Positions 7,391 through 18,466 of a stretch of DNA of 22,221 nt are shown here, piece by piece. The DNA comes from Anaerolineaceae bacterium (GTDB lineage Bacteria > Planctomycetota > Phycisphaerae > FEN-1346 > JAACEH01), in assembly GCA_011682595.1 (NCBI GenBank), contig JAACEH010000068.1, positions 1-22,221 of the forward strand, given 5' to 3'. Under the pieces are notes generated by a model that was not told the origin of the DNA, did no database searches, and saw only the letters and a list, made by a program, of their open reading frames with translations. How positions within the stretch are numbered: position 1 is the stretch's first letter; each line of letters starts with the position of its first letter. The position numbers were made by a program, and so were the translations under genes.

Positions 7391-9940
7391 CGCCCCTCGA
7401 TCGATCCGGAGTTTTCAGACTGTGCCGATGATGCCCCCCGGGGGGGCCGGGGGGATTCGCTCTCCGCCGTTTCCTCCGCCGCAGGTTTGGCCTTGGCCTC
7501 GGCCTCCTCCCGCTGCTGGCGGTCGGGATATGCAATTCGCCCGTGGTGCACACTGATCAGCGATTTGGTCAGACTCTGCTGAACGGCGTGGACTTCGTTG
7601 AGCGACAGGCCGCTCTCGTTGAGCTGCCCGTCGAGCAGCCGTTTCATCGCGCACGCGGTCCTCGATCTTCGAGGCCGTCGGGTCCTTGATGCTGCGGACG
7701 GCGCCCTCGCAACTGTCGGCCAGCATCAGGATGCCCGTCTCCTTGCTCTGCGGCTTCGGCCCGGGGTAGCGAAACTGCGTCTCGGCAACCGGCTCGTCGC
7801 TCGACTTCAGGGCCTCGTAATAGAAGTACTCGATGACCGTCGTGCCGTGGTGCTCGGCTATGAAGGCGTTGATGGCTCGGGGCAGGCCGTACTGCTGGGC
7901 CATGTCCAGGCCGTCCTTGATGTGCCCGCCAATGATCAGCTTGCTCATCTGGGGCGTGAGCTTGTCGTGGTCCGGCAGGTCGCCGAGCTGGTCGCGGTTT
8001 TCGGTGAAGTAGTGCGGCTTGTTGGCCTTGCCGATGTCGTGGAAGTAGGCCCCGACGCGGGCCAGCAGACCGTTGGCCCCGATGGCCTCGGCGGCCGGCT
8101 CGACTATGCTGCCCAGCAGCAGGCTGTGCGAGTAGGTGCCCGGAGCCTCGATGGCCAGTTTCTTCAGGGCCGGCTGGTTGGCGTCGCAGAATTCCAGCAG
8201 AGAGATATTGGTCACCACGCTGAAGACCCGTTCGATGAACGGCAGCACGCCCAGGACGATGAAGCCCGGCAACAGTCCGTAGGCAAAAGCCAGTCCGCCT
8301 TCGACCAGCATCCGCTCAGTGGCCCACTGGCGGTTCCACAGGGCCAGGCCCCAGACCACGCCGCAGGCGACCAGGCCGGTAACGAAGCCGGTGCGAATTG
8401 GCTTGGACCGCGTTCGGATTTCGCCCAGTTGCAGAACGGCCACACTCGACCCGGCGATCATCAGCAGCGACTCACTATAGGAGAGTCTGGCCACCAGGGC
8501 GGCCAGCAAGGCAATCAGCCAGGCCACGACCAGGGCGAAGCGGCGATTGTAGGCGATGGTGATTATCATGGCCACGGTGATCAACTGGAAGACGGCCAGC
8601 GGCGGCCGGTAGGGGGCGAACTTGGCCACGGCCAGCACGCTCAGCAGCAGGACCACCAGGATGAAGGCCCGCACCGGGCGGTTGACGACGTTTGGCTGGT
8701 AGACCATTGTGAAGGCGACCATCAGGTATACCAGCAGGGCCACCATCAGGATGGAGCCGGCCACCTCGCCGATTCGCCGCCAGGGGCTCAGTTGGGCCAG
8801 GTAGGCCGCGTGTTCCTCGGTGAGGATTCTCAATTCGTCGTCGCCGATCACGTCGTCGGCGACAACCAGCACGTCCTTGCGGGCGAATACGCGCATCACT
8901 TCCTGGACTTCCCGTGCCGCCCGGTCCTGCCGGACCTTGGTCCGCTGTTCGTCCCTGACCATGTTGGGGGCCAGCGAATCGACGATGCGGTCCTGCAGCT
9001 TGGACCGCAGCGACCAGTACCGGCCGACCAGGGCCAGCGCCTGCTCGGCCTTCTCGGCCACCAGTCGGGCCGTGGAGGCGTGCTCGACGTTCAGCAGCAG
9101 ATTCTTGTTGTACTTGTCCTCTCTCTCGTCGGCGTAGATGTAGAAGTAGGACTCTTTGGGCGCCTTGCCCTGCAGGTTCGGCGGGAGTTCTTCCAGGTAG
9201 TCGCCGTTTGACAGGATGCACAGGCTGTCGATGAAGGAAATGACCGAGTTGAACTGTTCGAGCAGACGCTCGGCGCCTTTCTCGTCCTTGACGATCTCGA
9301 CCAGTTGTTTGAATTCCTGGTCTGTGAGTTTCCAGCTCTTCTTGAGCGCCGCCAGGGCCTTGGCCTGCTCCTGCTTGCGGGCCTTGTCCCGGCCTTCCTT
9401 CGGGCCGGCCGACGGGGCGGCCTTGGCGGCCGAGTCCGGGCTGGGCGCGGGGACAGGGGCCTTCTCCTGCGGGGCGCCGGTAGTCTTGGCCGCAGGGCTC
9501 ACGGGCTTTCCGGTTTCGTCCGCTTTGGCCGCGGGCGGTTCCGGCTTTGGGGGGGGCCTCGCTATATTAATTGCGGCCCGCACCAGGCGGGCGAACTCGT
9601 CCCGCAGGGCCTTGGTCCTGCTGTGGTTGGGCGTGTAGACCCGGGGCGTTTCGCGGCGAGCATTCCTGCGTTTTTCCTTGGTCGCCGCCTCGTTGGGGAA
9701 CGAGAAGTCGACGCGGGCCACGATCGTCTCGGCCGCCCGATCACCCTTGCTGTACCGCGGGGGTTCGTACGGCGTGTGCATCAGGACCAGCGTGCCGCCG
9801 GCCAGCAATAGCAGCACCGCCAGGCGGACCAGGTTCCGCGTCTCGGCCAGGCGTGCCGGCAGGCCGCGCAAACCGTCGCCCTTGAGTTTTCGCGGGTCCA
9901 CGCGCCGCGCTTTCGGTTTCAGCCGGTCGAACAGGGCCAT
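7384..9940 (-). CDS. pgpH: PgpH-type 7TM-HD cyclic-di-AMP phosphodiesterase (frame broken near its end)
   Basis: A membrane HD phosphodiesterase of the YqfF/PgpH family, which hydrolyses c-di-AMP. Domains: an N-terminal TM segment (about 37-55), an extracytoplasmic 7TMR-HDED region (about 60-385) with a Pro/Ala/Lys-rich insert at 128-190, a multi-TM block (about 390-575), and an HD domain with H605, HD at 634-635, H673, HH at 697-698 and D742. The uninterrupted frame leaves the family pattern after residue 764 (EDRVR), at about 7649. The next frame, from 7647, continues with MKRLLDGQLNESGLSLNEV and ends at 7384. Restoring one GC unit in the GCGC run would give a clean 852-residue protein. The ATG is at 9940, nine nt after phoH. 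Confidence 0.9.
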
Positions 9941-9949
9941 CTTTCTTAC

Positions 9950-10942
<993 letters not shown>

Positions 10943-10960
10943 ACGTAGTCTATTCTATCG

Positions 10961-11851
10961 TCATTGCCCGCCGGCGAAAAGCACCAGAAGCAGGTAGGCC
11001 ACAGGAGCCCCCAGCAGAATGCTGTCAATCACGTCCAGCACGCCTCCGAAACCGGGCATCCCCTGGCCGGAATCTTTCACCCCGGCCGAGCGCTTGATCA
11101 GGCTCTCGGCCAGGTCGCCGAGCATGGCGAAGACACTGACCACCAGGGCGAACACCACCAACTTATACCACGCCAGGGCGAGCAGCGGCAACCCCAGGGC
11201 CAGGCTGACGGCCACCGCCAGAAGCAGCCCGCCGACACAACCTTCGACCGTCTTGTTGGGACTCAGTCGCGGAACCAGGGGCCTCCGGCCGATCGCCTTG
11301 CCGGTGACGTAGGCCCCGATGTCGCTGGACTTGATGACCGCCAAGGCCACCAGCAGGCAACGCAGCCCGTCGGGCCGCTCGATGAAACGGATGGCGATCA
11401 GGAACAGGCTCAGGATGCCGATGTAGGCCAGGACCAGCAGGTTGCCGCCCAGGCTGGCCAGGCTCTCGGTGTCCGGTCCGCGCCGCCAGGCCCGAATTGT
11501 TTCGGCCAGCACAACAACCAGGGTCAAGCCCGCGACGACTGCCAATACCGGCGTAATGACCAGCGGCCCGACTTGCCGGAACAAGGTCCTTCCCGTCGCG
11601 TGGGTGTATGCGGCGGCGGCCGGCATGGCCAGCGAAGCCAGCATCAGCAGGCTCTCGTACATCCGCCAGCCGCGACTGCGCATCAGCGAAACCATCTCGT
11701 GCACGCCGCCGACTATTATCAGGCCGATGACAACGAAGAAGACCGGCGCCCAGCCAAGGCCGTATTGCCGGGCCAGGTAACCGTCGAGCAGGAACAGCCC
11801 CAACAGGCCGGCCGCCAGAAGACTGCCGAAAATGATGCGGGTTCTGAGCAT
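10961..11851 (-). CDS. cdsA: Phosphatidate cytidylyltransferase
   Basis: A 296-residue polytopic inner-membrane enzyme with about eight hydrophobic segments. It makes CDP-diacylglycerol from phosphatidate and CTP. The C-terminal signature region is SLIKRSAGVKDSGQGMPGFG followed by GVLDVIDS, corresponding to the CDP-diglyceride synthetase pattern SxxKRxxxxKDxxxxxPGHGGxxDRxD. His is replaced by Phe and Arg by Val. The upstream SDIGAYVTGKAIGRRPL and SPNKTVEG motifs are intact. The ATG at 11851 has no strong Shine-Dalgarno sequence. The gene lies 33 nt after the uppS stop, and the uppS-cdsA order is standard in bacteria. Confidence 0.93.
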   Translation of the reverse strand: MLRTRIIFGSLLAAGLLGLFLLDGYLARQYGLGWAPVFFVVIGLIIVGGVHEMVSLMRSRGWRMYESLLMLASLAMPAAAAYTHATGRTLFRQVGPLVITPVLAVVAGLTLVVVLAETIRAWRRGPDTESLASLGGNLLVLAYIGILSLFLIAIRFIERPDGLRCLLVALAVIKSSDIGAYVTGKAIGRRPLVPRLSPNKTVEGCVGGLLLAVAVSLALGLPLLALAWYKLVVFALVVSVFAMLGDLAESLIKRSAGVKDSGQGMPGFGGVLDVIDSILLGAPVAYLLLVLFAGGQ

Positions 11852-11884
11852 GTGTTTGAGGGTCGGCGATTGTGCCGTCTACGT

Positions 11885-12636
11885 TCAGGCGCCCTCCTGC
11901 GGGTTCAATCCGCCGAAGCGTCTCTGGCGCCGGGCGAAATCGGCCATGGCCCGGTAGAGGTCCTCCTTCTGGAACTCCGGCCAGAGAACGTCGGTCACGT
12001 AGATTTCCGTATAGGATATCTGCCAGAGCAGAAAGTTGCTGACTCGCATCTCGCCGGCCGTCCGGACGGGTCCGCCAGGCCCGCCGTATAGAGCCGCGAG
12101 GCGAACAGCTCTTCGTCGATGTTTTCCGGGTCGAGTTTTCCCGCCGCCGCGTCGCGGGCCAGGCTCCGGGCCGCGTCCACAATCTCCTGCCGCCCCCCGT
12201 AGTTGACGGCCAGGCAGAGCAGGGGACCCGTGTTGTCGGCTCCCAACTGCTCATTTCTTTCGACTTCCTTCAGCACCGCCGGGGGCAGTTGCTCGCGGCG
12301 GCCGATGTTCAGAAAGCGGGCGTTCTTCTCGGTGATGCGCCGCCGCTCGGCGATCAGGTTCCGTCGGTAGAGACGCATCAGGGCATCGACCTCTTCCTGC
12401 GGCCGCGACCAGTTCTCGCTGCTGAAGGCGTACAGGGTGACCTGCTGGAGGTCCAGATCCTCGACCACCTCCAATACCCGCTGGACGCTGTTGCGCCCGG
12501 CCCGGTGACCCGCCATTCGCGGCAATCCCCGTCCCCGAGCCCAGCGGCCGTTACCGTCCATGATGATGGCGATGTGTCGCGGCCAACGGTCGGGCGGAAC
12601 GTCGGCCAGAATCTGCGGGACCTTCGGCAGCGCCAT
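11885..12636 (-). CDS. uppS: Undecaprenyl diphosphate synthase, frame disrupted by an apparent 10-nt deletion
   Basis: A cis-prenyltransferase that makes the C55 lipid carrier for cell-wall synthesis. The N-terminal part is canonical: [13 protein letters not shown] (21-33), GHRAG (43-47) and [11 protein letters not shown] (69-79), then NYGGRQEI. After LYTAGLADP (182-190) the frame turns to nonsense and stops at 11995. The shifted frame gives [20 protein letters not shown], then VTDVLWPEF, and ends with TGA at 11885-11887. The family has PDPDLLIRTAGE here. The DNA goes from the CCG codon (12069-12067) directly to TC-CGG, so about 10 nt covering Asp-Leu-Leu are missing. Repaired, it would be 253 residues, the normal length. 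Essential function makes sequence error plausible. The ATG at 12636 directly follows the purA stop. Confidence 0.88.
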
Positions 12637-13935
12637 TCAGATCACGTCTTCCCTGAAAAGGGTCTGTTTGCGGTCGGGCCCCACGCTGACGATGGCCACC
12701 GGGGCCTGAAGCAACTCCTCGAGTCGCTTGACATACGACTGGGCGGCATCCGGCAACCGGGCGAAGGAGGTCACCTGGTCGATCTCCTCGGCCCAGCCGG
12801 GGTGCTCCTCGAAAACCGGCATCACCTTTTCCATCACCTGGGCGTCGGTCGGAAAACTGCTCAGGGCCCGGCCTTCGTACTCATAGCCGGTGCAGATCCT
12901 CAGCGTCTCGAATCCGCTCAGCACGTCCAGCAGCATCAGGGCCACCTTGTCGACGCCGCCCAGGCGGATGCTGTACCGCGTGGCGAAGGCGTCGAACCAT
13001 CCGCAGCGCCGCGGCCGGCCGGTCGTCGTGCCGTACTCTTTGCCCCGCTCGCGGATGCGGTCGCCGACGTGGTTATCCTGCTCGCTCGGGAAGGGGCCCG
13101 TCCCGACGCGCGTCGTGTAGGCCTTGGCCACCCCGACTATGGTCTTGATCACCTTGGCCGCCACGCCGGCCCCGGCCGACACGCCGCAGGCCGAGGCGTT
13201 GCTGCTGGTGACGTAGGGAAAGGTGCCGTGGTCGATGTCCAGAAGAGTGCCCTGGGCGCCCTCGAAGAGCAATCGTTTGCCGTCGTCGATCGAGTTCTGG
13301 AGCAGTTCCGTCGTGTCGCAGACGAAGGGCTGCAGAATCTCGGCATAACGTTTGGCCTTCTTGACCATATCCTCGACCGGCACGCCCGGGGAGTCGTAGA
13401 GGGCCAGGAACAGGCGGTTCTTGTAGTCCACGATCTTACGAACCCGCTGCTCGACCATCTGCGGATAGAACAGGTCGCCCACCCGCACGGCCAGGGTGCG
13501 CGAGGCCTTGTCGCAATAGCAGGGGCCGATGCCGCGGGCTGTCGTGCCGATCTTGCCTTTGCCGCGGCTCTCCTCCTTGAGCTTGTCTTCCAGCTTGTGG
13601 TAGGGGAAGACCACGTGGGCCGTCTGGCTGACCTTCAATCGGCCGGCGAAACTGACGCCGCTCTCGGTAAGGGCGCGAAGCTCCTCCTCGAATACCTCCG
13701 GGTCGAGCACCACGCCGCCGGCGATCACGCAGAGCACATCCTCGTGGACGATGCCGCTGGGGATCAGGTGCAGTTTGAAGGTCCGCTCGCCGACCACCAC
13801 GGTGTGCCCGGCGTTGGAGCCTCCCAGGAAGCGGACCACGCTGTCGCAACTGCCGCTCAAGAGGTCCGTGATTTTCCCCTTGGCCTCGTCGCCCCATTGG
13901 AGGCCCACCACGCACGTATTACCTCGCAGTTCCAT
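12637..13935 (-). CDS. purA: Adenylosuccinate synthetase
   Basis: A 432-residue cytoplasmic enzyme of purine synthesis that converts IMP, aspartate and GTP to adenylosuccinate. N-terminal motif GLQWGDEAKGKITDLL carries the catalytic Asp. The usual GDEGKGK has Ala at the fourth position, a variant I associate with planctomycetes. Also present are GGSNAGHTVV, GTTARGIGPCYCDK, LFEGAQGTLLDIDHGTFPYV and TTTGRPRRCGWFD, covering the IMP and GTP sites. The chosen start is ATG 13935 (MELRGNTCVVG), with AAAGGA seven nt upstream. A further upstream ATG at 13983 would add an unsupported Gly/Asp-rich extension. It is the first gene of the minus-strand block, divergent from the giant membrane protein. Confidence 0.95.
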   Translation of the reverse strand: MELRGNTCVVGLQWGDEAKGKITDLLSGSCDSVVRFLGGSNAGHTVVVGERTFKLHLIPSGIVHEDVLCVIAGGVVLDPEVFEEELRALTESGVSFAGRLKVSQTAHVVFPYHKLEDKLKEESRGKGKIGTTARGIGPCYCDKASRTLAVRVGDLFYPQMVEQRVRKIVDYKNRLFLALYDSPGVPVEDMVKKAKRYAEILQPFVCDTTELLQNSIDDGKRLLFEGAQGTLLDIDHGTFPYVTSSNASACGVSAGAGVAAKVIKTIVGVAKAYTTRVGTGPFPSEQDNHVGDRIRERGKEYGTTTGRPRRCGWFDAFATRYSIRLGGVDKVALMLLDVLSGFETLRICTGYEYEGRALSSFPTDAQVMEKVMPVFEEHPGWAEEIDQVTSFARLPDAAQSYVKRLEELLQAPVAIVSVGPDRKQTLFREDVI

Positions 13936-14023
13936 CGGTCGTCCTTTCCCGTCGGTCGTGTCGCCTCCGCCGTGTCCGCCCATTCTCTGCGGCCGGATCG
14001 CCGACGGTCAACCCAAGGAGGCC

Positions 14024-14051
14024 ATTGTATCGCCGCAGACCGCAAAAGCAA
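14024..14051 (-). promoter_or_regulatory. Candidate sigma70-like promoter for the purA block
   Basis: Reading the minus strand, TTGCTT (14051-14046) and TACAAT (14029-14024) are separated by 16 nt. The -10 matches TATAAT at five of six positions and the -35 at three or four. Transcription would start near 14017, giving a leader of about 80 nt before the purA ATG. Seen by eye only. Confidence 0.45.
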
Positions 14052-14106
14052 GCCCCACTGCGCGTCCGGTCTGACGCCGAGGAAGCCCCGGCCACTGTGA
14101 AACCTC

Positions 14107-14136
14107 TGGACACCGCCGGTCGGTGCGGCATATCAT
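14107..14136 (+). promoter_or_regulatory. Candidate sigma70-like promoter for the giant membrane protein
   Basis: TGGACA (14107-14112) and TATCAT (14131-14136) are separated by 18 nt, each one mismatch from consensus. The start would be near 14143, about 50 nt before the TTG start codon. Together with the minus-strand candidate it makes a divergent pair within about 110 bp. Confidence 0.45.
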
Positions 14137-14191
14137 ATCCGGGCTGTCTTCAGAGACCGAGAAAGCCCGACCCAGGTAACAAGGAGAGCAA

Positions 14192-17100
14192 TTGGCCCCG
14201 TCCCCGGCTGCAAGTTCTTCCGACGAGCAGGTCACGGCGGCCGAGAAGTCGGAGCTGGCCGTGCCCCATCTGCCAGACGCTCCGGCCGCCGACTTCACGG
14301 TGCAGAACCGGAACATCACCCTGGGCCTGGTCTTCAGTGCCCTGGCCCTGGTTTCTGTGGCCGCCCTGATATATCAGTTCCGGACCGTCGAACCCGTGTG
14401 GGCTGCCTTGCTGGCCGTGCCGACGTTGCTGCTGCTGGTCTGGGGCATGGCCACCAGGGGCAGATTCCCTCGCACCGCCACGGGGCTGTTGGCCGGTGTG
14501 TTGGCCCTGGTGCCGTTGAACCTGCTGGCCGTCGGCTACTGCACCGGCCAACTGAGCGGCGCGGGCCTCCTGGTTGCCTGGAGCATTGCCGCGGTGCTGG
14601 CCCTGCCGGTCATGTTCATTGCCGCCCGGTCCCTCGGGGTGCCCTGGGCACTGCCGACGGCCATGGCCGCAGCGGTACTGGCCTCGGCCAAGCTCGCCCT
14701 TCGCGATGAGTACCTGAGGTTCATCCCCACCTACCGGGGCTACGTCGAATTCCTGCTACTGGGCGTACTGGCCCTCGGCGTCGCCGCCATGCTGCTGGGC
14801 TTGTACCGTCGCCGGCGCGAAAAAGAAATCTCGCTGTGGCTCGGAGCCAAGGCCGGAGCGTTGCTGCTGCTCTGGCCGTTCGCCTTGGTCTGCGCCCACC
14901 TCTTTACCGATTTCAGCGACCAACTACAGGCCGAGTGGATCGGCGCCTGGCTGGTCGGGTTAGGCATCCTCTTTCTGCTGACCGGTCTGGCCTTTCTCCG
15001 TGTGCACCGGACCGAGGGCCAGTCGCCCATACGGGCCGTTCGGCCGACCCGGGGATTAGCCGTCGTTCTGATGGGCCTGGCCGGCGTGGCGGCCCTGGCC
15101 GGGTTGCTGCTGTCGGACGGTCACGTCATGGGCATGCTGGTCAGCCTGGTGGCCATCTTCGTGACCACGGCCCTGCTCGGCGCCCACGGCAAAGGACGCG
15201 AGGTGGTCGTCTTCCAAGCCATTGCCTCGGTTGCCCTGCCGGTCTGGGCGGCCATCTGGGCACTGAAAGTCGCGGGGCTCGCCCCCGAGGCCGAAGGCAG
15301 CCTGATTGCCCTGGCTGTCTCGAGTGTTACCGCCGCCACGGGATTCGCCCTGGCCAACATCCTGGTCTACCTGTTCGGCCTCCTCCTGGCGCCGAGGCAG
15401 GGCCGTTGGACGCGGTCGCCCCCGCTGGTCTCGTCCCTGGCCCTTGGCACGCTGGGCTGGTTCTGGCTGGCCCGCCTGGGCGGCGTGGGCCTGGTCACAC
15501 TGCCGGGCACCGCCTATCAGGCGGCCGTCCCGTCGATCTACCTGCTCTTTGCCCTGCCGGCGGTGTTGATGGTCACCGCCTGGCGGGTCCGCTGGGAACT
15601 GACCGTCTGCTTGGCCTGCTGGTGGCCGTCGGCATCTACACCGTCCGCTCGGGCACCGGCCTGGTCTTCAGTTCGGCCGTAGCCGCAGGCCTGGCCATCG
15701 TCGGCGCGGTCCTCGGTCCCTGGCGCCGCCGCAACACGCTGGCCCACTACTACTCGGAGGGGTTGCTGGTCATGAGCCTGGCCGGGGCCGTCCTGATGGT
15801 CCTGCTGGTGGCCGTCGGCGGCCTGGAGGATGGGCTCAACGAAGATACCATCGTCCTGCTGGCCGCCCTGTCGCTGACGCTTCTTCTGGGGGCCCTGGTC
15901 TTCAAGCTGGAGGATCTGTTCGGGTTCTTCGGCCTGTCGCTGCTTCTGCTGGCCCTGGCTGTTTTCCATGTCGACCTCGGGCCGCGCCAAGGCAGCTACC
16001 TTTACCGCTATTCAACGGTGGCCCTGGCCATGGGATTTGCCCTGGCCCTGGCCGCGGCAATTTCCTCGCGGTGGTTTCGAAAGCGGAAAGGGCTGGAACG
16101 TTTTGCCGCCGCCCTGTACGTTCCTGCCCTGGCCGCCGCGGCCTTTGCCCTGGTCCTGTTGGCCCACTCGGGGAATCTGTATCACCGGGCCCTCGACCTG
16201 GCCGTCGTGGCGGTGATCATCATCCTGATCCGGCCGCACGTCCGACATGCCGTGACCAACTACGCCGTGGCGGCGGCTGTTACAGCCGGGGTCTACATGT
16301 TTGTGGCCGCCCGCTGGGGCGGTTCGTCCGTTGAGGTGCGACAGGCGGCCCTGATCGCCTCCGGAGGGCTCAGCTTCGTCTGGATCCTGGCGGCCCTGAT
16401 CGTTCGCCGCATCTTCCTGGCCCTGGGCACCCTGTCGGACAAGGAAGCCCGCCAGCGAGGCAGGCCCTACACCGTTGTCGGCATGACCATGGCCATCTCC
16501 CTGGCCGTCTGGCTGACGCTGATGACCGTTCTGTCGTACCAGGGCGCCTGGGCCGGCCCCGGTCCTCTGGCCCGCCTGCTGACGGTCGAGCGGTTCAGCC
16601 CGGCGGCGGCCATGATCGCCTGGGCCGGCATTCTGCTGGCCTTTCTGCTGTCGATGTGGCAGTTCCGCCACACCTGGCGAACCTTCATGTTCTATCTGGT
16701 CGGCAGTTCGGCGACCGTCACTGCGGGGCTCCTCTTCGGGCTCAGCAGCAAACAACTGATCAGCTACCTGATATGCGCGATCCCCGGTTACGGGGCCATT
16801 CATCTGCTGGTCTACCTGCGGGAACGGCAGTTCATGTCCTTGCTGTCGAACCGCTGCGCCCTGTACAAAGACGAGGTCCACGCCTCCACGACCATCTTCA
16901 CCGCCGGCTGCATCTCCTGCTTCATCGGCGGCATCGTCGCCGCCTTCAACCTGCACACCCTGGCCTCGCTGGTCACGCTGAGCATCATGACGGCCGTCTT
17001 CCTGGTCTGGTCGATCGGCGGCCGCCGGCCCGAGATGCTCTATCCAACGGTCCTGTTCAGCACCGGCGTGTTGCTGAGCATCTGGCACTATGTCGACGGT

Positions 17101-18273
17101 CTCGGTCCCTGGAACGCCACGCGGGTGAACATCAACTCGGTCGTCTTCGCCGGAGGCGGACTGGTCTGGATGGCCATCGGCACCGCCCTGAACCGGCTGC
17201 GCGGACCGATGAGCGTGCTCGCCTCGCCGGCCCGCTACATGTCGGTTGTCCTGGGCCTGGCCGGCCTGGGGTTCCTCATCCTCCTGGCCGTCTGCCCGAC
17301 CTGGCATGGCGCTTCCTGGGCGCCGGACGCCTCGCCGTGGCGCCTGGCCCTCGGCACGGCCTGCGGCCTGGCCCTGGCCGGATATTTCCTCTGGGCCGCC
17401 TACTCGTTCCGCCGCACGCTCTATATCTACCTGGTTGAACTCTCGGTGGCCACGCTGCTGGTCATGCTGGCCACGCGGACCCCGGCCGTCTGGAACTCAC
17501 CGCTCCTGCGCAACTACTGGCCGCCCGCCCTGGCCGCCCTGTCGCTGCTGCTGCTGGGTCTGGCCAGATGGCTGGAAAGTCGCCACCAGGTGCTTTACAG
17601 CCGCCCGCTCTTTTTTACCGCCACCGTGTTCCTGCCTGTCCTGCCCTTTGTCGGCGGCATCCTCTTTCTGCAGCAGGCCCACTACGGCCTGGCGGCGGCG
17701 ACCTTCGCTCTTCTGACGGTGACCTGTCTGCTGGGTTCGCTGGTCCGGGCCCGCGGGCTCCTGCGCTCTCTGGCCGCCCTCGGGGCAAATGCCATGCTGG
17801 CCTGCTTCTGGTTCTGGCGCGGTGTCAGCCCGGCCGTCTATCCGCGGCTGTACCTGGTTCCCGCCGGAGCGACCATCGTCGCTCTGGCCCTGATCGGCCG
17901 CCGCGGCTCAAGGCCCCGGGCCTCTCGTGCTTCGCAGAGCAGTAGGCGATTGCTCTTGCTGGTCGGCGTGCTGGTCGCTTTCGCCGGCTGCGTCCAGGAA
18001 CTGGTTTGGCCGGAATCCGGTGCCCAGGCCGCCCTCTCGGCGGGCCTGACGGCCATCGGACTGGCCCTGGCTGCAACCGTCCTCGGGCTGCAACTCCGCC
18101 AGAGGATCCTGAACTACGCGGCGGCGGTCTTCCTGGCCGTCTGCCTGGTGGCCGAACTTTTCGCCACCGGAGCCCCGACCCTCGCCTCGCCGGGACCGCT
18201 GGCCATTGTTGTCGCCATGGCCGTCGTAATGGTCGCCTCGGGCCTTCTGGGCTTGAGAAGCGGCCGCCCTTGA
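14192..18273 (+). CDS. Very large polytopic membrane protein of unknown function (single-base frameshift)
   Basis: The composite product is about 1360 residues. After a polar N-terminus of about 45 residues it is almost entirely hydrophobic, with roughly 40 candidate membrane segments separated by short loops, many holding Arg pairs. I recognise no family; it loosely resembles the giant DUF2339-style predicted membrane proteins. The start is TTG at 14192, with AAGGAG five nt upstream. The first frame reads to VTAWRVRWELT and then turns polar, stopping at 15682. The second frame continues with RLLGLLVAVGIYTVRSGTG and runs to 18273. One missing C near 15603 (ACCGT where ACCCGT is expected) would restore the frame. 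No catalytic motif is visible. It stands alone between divergent purA and the regulator pair. Confidence 0.8.
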
Positions 18274-18350
18274 CCGCCGCCGACCGGCCTTCTTGAGAGG
18301 CTAAGATTATTCGTAGACGACATTTACGATACCAATGCTTCTTTAGTGTA

Positions 18351-18379
18351 TTGACAAAAAATGTTATCCCCCCTATTTT
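18351..18379 (+). promoter_or_regulatory. Strong sigma70-like promoter upstream of the HTH gene
   Basis: TTGACA (18351-18356), perfect for a -35, is followed after exactly 17 nt by TATTTT (18374-18379) as the -10. It lies in a locally AT-rich patch inside otherwise GC-rich DNA. The start would be near 18386, giving a leader of about 80 nt before the ATG at 18467. Confidence 0.7.
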
Positions 18380-18403
18380 ACTGGATGCAGAGTGACATAG
18401 GGT

Positions 18404-18421
18404 TGGCACAGCACAGTGCCA
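18404..18421. promoter_or_regulatory. Inverted repeat in the leader, candidate operator
   Basis: TGGCAC (18404-18409) and GTGCCA (18416-18421) form a perfect 6-bp dyad with a 6-nt spacer. It is centred about 27 nt downstream of the predicted start of transcription. A repressor bound here could block the promoter, possibly one of the two HTH proteins encoded next. The same half-sites occur at 22060-22065 and 22081-22086. Confidence 0.45.
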
Positions 18422-18466
18422 TACTCCCGGCTGGTCAATAATGGTCAGAGCGAAGGGAGGTGTGGC

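Noticed and set aside
7598..9211. Long plus-strand open frame opposite pgpH
   Set aside because: Composition is typical of an antisense shadow (His/Gln/Val-rich, no domains); the minus-strand HD protein is clear.
12289..14100. Long plus-strand open frame opposite uppS and purA
   Set aside because: It spans two convincing minus-strand genes and shows no motif of its own.
18404..18421. Possible sigma54 promoter (TGGCAC ... TGCC)
   Set aside because: The spacing between the GG and GC elements is one nt too long, and a consensus sigma70-like promoter with perfect 17-nt spacing lies just upstream; the perfect dyad fits an operator better.
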